DNA from: [Clostridium] methylpentosum DSM 5476
GTDB lineage: Bacteria > Bacillota > Clostridia > Oscillospirales > Ruminococcaceae
Reading direction: 5' to 3'
DNA length: 64,000 bases
Assembly (NCBI GenBank): GCA_000158655.1
Contig: EQ973344.1
Coordinates: forward strand, 1,231,282 to 1,295,281
Within the stretch, counting starts at the first letter, position 1. Every line of letters starts with the position of its first letter. The notes under the pieces were generated by a model, which saw only the letters and a list, made by a program, of their open reading frames with translations, was not told the origin of the DNA and ran no database searches. Made by a program: the position numbers and the translations under genes. Positions 62,664 through 64,000 of this stretch are shown piece after piece.

Positions 62664-62705
62664 CTATTGAGGTCAATTGACCTCAATAGGTTTTTATTTT
62701 ATAAT
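62664..62705 (+). promoter_or_regulatory. SLOG promoter with a perfect 26-bp palindromic operator
   Basis: The palindrome (half-site CTATTGAGGTCAA) at 62664-62689 covers the -35 box TTGACC (62677-62682); TATAAT is at 62700-62705 with a 17-bp spacer. Binding by one of the divergent XRE proteins would block the SLOG promoter and possibly their own. Confidence 0.8.
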
Positions 62706-62729
62706 AAGTAGAAAAAGGACTGATACACA

Positions 62730-63203
62730 GTGAAAAATCAAACCTGCTGTTTCACCGGCCACCGGGATCTTCCGCCGCAAAAGCTCCCATACATTCAAAA
62801 ACGCCTTGAGCAGGAGCTGCTTCAGCTCATTCACCAAGGCGTGCGGTATTTCGGCGCGGGCGGCGCGCTCGGCTTTGACACCCTCGCGGCGCTGACGGTG
62901 CTCCGCCTGCGCGAAACCTATCCCCACATCCGGCTGATCCTCGTGCTCCCCTGCCGGGAGCAGGCCGCCGGCTGGCCGGAAAAAGACATTCGCACCTATG
63001 AACAGATCAAACGCCGGGCGGATAAAGTGGTTTTCACCTCGGAACACTATTTCCGCGGCTGCATGCAGCTGCGCAACCGCCATCTCGCCGAGCACAGCGG
63101 CGTCTGCGTCTGTTACCTCAACAAGCCGTCCGGCGGCACCCGCTACACCGTCGACACCTGCCTCAGGCTCGGAATCCCGGTCATCAACCTCGCGCAGCGT
63201 TGA
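62730..63203 (+). CDS. DUF1273/SLOG-family (YpsA-like) protein
   Basis: This is a 157-residue Rossmann-like SLOG protein. It starts 'MKNQTCCFTGHRDLPP' with GTG after AAAAAGGA and contains 'FGAGGALGFDTLAALTVLRL', 'VLPCREQAAGW', the nucleotide-binding 'YLNKPSGGTRYTVD', and 'GIPVINL'. SLOG proteins bind nucleotide-type ligands and often act with defence or stress modules. The gene is divergent from a pair of XRE regulators. Confidence 0.9.
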   Translation: MKNQTCCFTGHRDLPPQKLPYIQKRLEQELLQLIHQGVRYFGAGGALGFDTLAALTVLRLRETYPHIRLILVLPCREQAAGWPEKDIRTYEQIKRRADKVVFTSEHYFRGCMQLRNRHLAEHSGVCVCYLNKPSGGTRYTVDTCLRLGIPVINLAQR

Positions 63204-63293
63204 CAAACCGGGGCCCAAAACGGCAAACCTGTCGAAAAAGCCTACGCCGCTGTTGCATTTTTCTCATTTTTATGCATCAGACAGGCTTATAGG

Positions 63294-63308
63294 TGTATAA
63301 ATATACAT
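63294..63308. promoter_or_regulatory. palindrome resembling an ARG box upstream of argC
   Basis: TGTATA-AAA-TATACA, similar to the ArgR/AhrC operator pattern but with one extra central base, about 30 bp before the argC -35 box. Confidence 0.4.
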
Positions 63309-63336
63309 AAATTGAATATTTGATCCCAAAAACAGT

Positions 63337-63365
63337 TGCATTTTCCCGGCAAAGACTGTATAATG
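63337..63365 (+). promoter_or_regulatory. argC promoter
   Basis: TTGCAT (63337-63342), 17 bp, TATAAT (63360-63365), about 45 bp before the TTG start. Confidence 0.75.
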
Positions 63366-63410
63366 ATGTATAGCATAAAATCTACCGAATTACGACAAGG
63401 GGCGATTCAC

Positions 63411-64000
63411 TTGAAAAAAATACAGGCAGGCATCATCGGCGCAACCGGCTACGCGGGCGCAGAGCTTCTCCGGCTGCTGCTCACCCATCCAGACGTGGAG
63501 GTTGCGGCCATCAGTTCGGTGAGCTTCGAACACCAGGCCATGGAGGCGGTGTACCCGAACTTTGCCTCCACCTGCGGGCTGATCCTCTGCGGCGAGGACG
63601 AAGTCATTGAAAAGAGCGACGTTGTGTTCGCTTCCCTTCCCCACGGACTGAGCGAACTGATTGCAGAAAAATGCGTGGGACAGGGCAAATACCTCATCGA
63701 TCTCGGCGCGGACTTCCGACTGGAAAAGCCGGAGGATTACCAGGAATGGTACCAGCTCAGCTACCAGAAGCCCGAGCTGCACAAGCTGTGCGCCTATGTG
63801 ATCCCCGAGCTGCACCGCTCGCTTGCCAAGGGCTGCAAAATCATCGCAAACCCCGGATGTTACCCGACGAGCATCGGTCTGGGGCTCGCCCCCATTCTGC
63901 AATCCGGCAAGGCAGACCCAACGACCATCATCATCGACAGCAAGTCGGGCGTGACCGGCGCGGGCCGCGGGCTCACCCTCACCTCTCACTACCCTGAGTG
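63411..64000 (+). CDS. argC: N-acetyl-gamma-glutamyl-phosphate reductase, C-terminus beyond right edge
   Basis: The first 196 codons of ArgC are present. The NADP-binding 'AGIIGATGYAGAELLRLL' and the catalytic Cys150 in 'NPGCYPTSIGLGLAP' are visible. The enzyme reduces N-acetylglutamyl phosphate in arginine biosynthesis. Start TTG with AAGGGG 8 bp upstream. The remaining arg genes presumably follow outside the window; the palindrome at 63294 suggests arginine-dependent control. Confidence 0.95.
   Translation, partial: MKKIQAGIIGATGYAGAELLRLLLTHPDVEVAAISSVSFEHQAMEAVYPNFASTCGLILCGEDEVIEKSDVVFASLPHGLSELIAEKCVGQGKYLIDLGADFRLEKPEDYQEWYQLSYQKPELHKLCAYVIPELHRSLAKGCKIIANPGCYPTSIGLGLAPILQSGKADPTTIIIDSKSGVTGAGRGLTLTSHYPE

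Overview
The window looks like a chromosomal segment of a Gram-positive, anaerobic gut Firmicute, most likely class Clostridia near the Oscillospiraceae/Ruminococcaceae. The reasons are strong AGGAGG ribosome-binding sites with ATG, GTG and TTG starts, sigma-A type promoters, PKTG/PQTG sortase tails followed by Lys-rich ends, several very large secreted glycosidases, ECF transport, and GC-rich third codon positions that create long antisense shadow frames. Assignments rest on reading the sequence alone, with no database search.

Left part (1-12.8 kb): a secreted alpha-L-rhamnosidase-like GH78 protein runs off the left edge. Next is a compact five-gene minus-strand operon (HhH protein, ThpR, macro domain, YwbE, ArsC/Spx-like protein) with a clear promoter. 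A graveyard of decayed regulator and immunity genes follows (response regulator fragment, ArsR tail, sdpI). A glycosyltransferase-acyltransferase pair comes after it, then a histidine kinase/SARP-type response regulator pair.

Surface-protein region (12.9-27.9 kb): a degenerate receiver protein, then a papain-like surface protein split by a -1 frameshift from its repeat-rich, sortase-anchored C-terminal part. An AT-richer two-gene unit follows (a large secreted protein of unknown function and a membrane-anchored propeller-like protein), bracketed by diverged copies of the same sequence. A second, complete GH78 cell-wall protein ends this block. Between this GH78 gene and adenine deaminase lie two divergent promoters.

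Middle (28-47 kb): adenine deaminase with a DUF4288 gene; an XRE protein with a repetitive hydrophobic tail; a MATE exporter with an intrinsic terminator in its leader; a ppx-ppk polyphosphate operon; a decayed IS3-family element; and a kdpFABC potassium-pump operon ending in kdpD but with no kdpE in view. An AraC regulator is divergent from the third GH78 protein (47.4-51.7 kb).

Right part (52-64 kb): an AT-rich marR-GNAT pair with two palindromic operators; a potABCD polyamine transporter; an AT-rich island encoding a HEPN-like protein; pdxK with an ECF substrate-binding component (vitamin B6 salvage); a small conserved membrane-type protein; and two neighbouring XRE-regulator/SLOG modules, one decayed and one intact with a perfect palindromic operator. 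The beginning of argC lies at the right edge. No tRNA, rRNA or CRISPR array was recognised.
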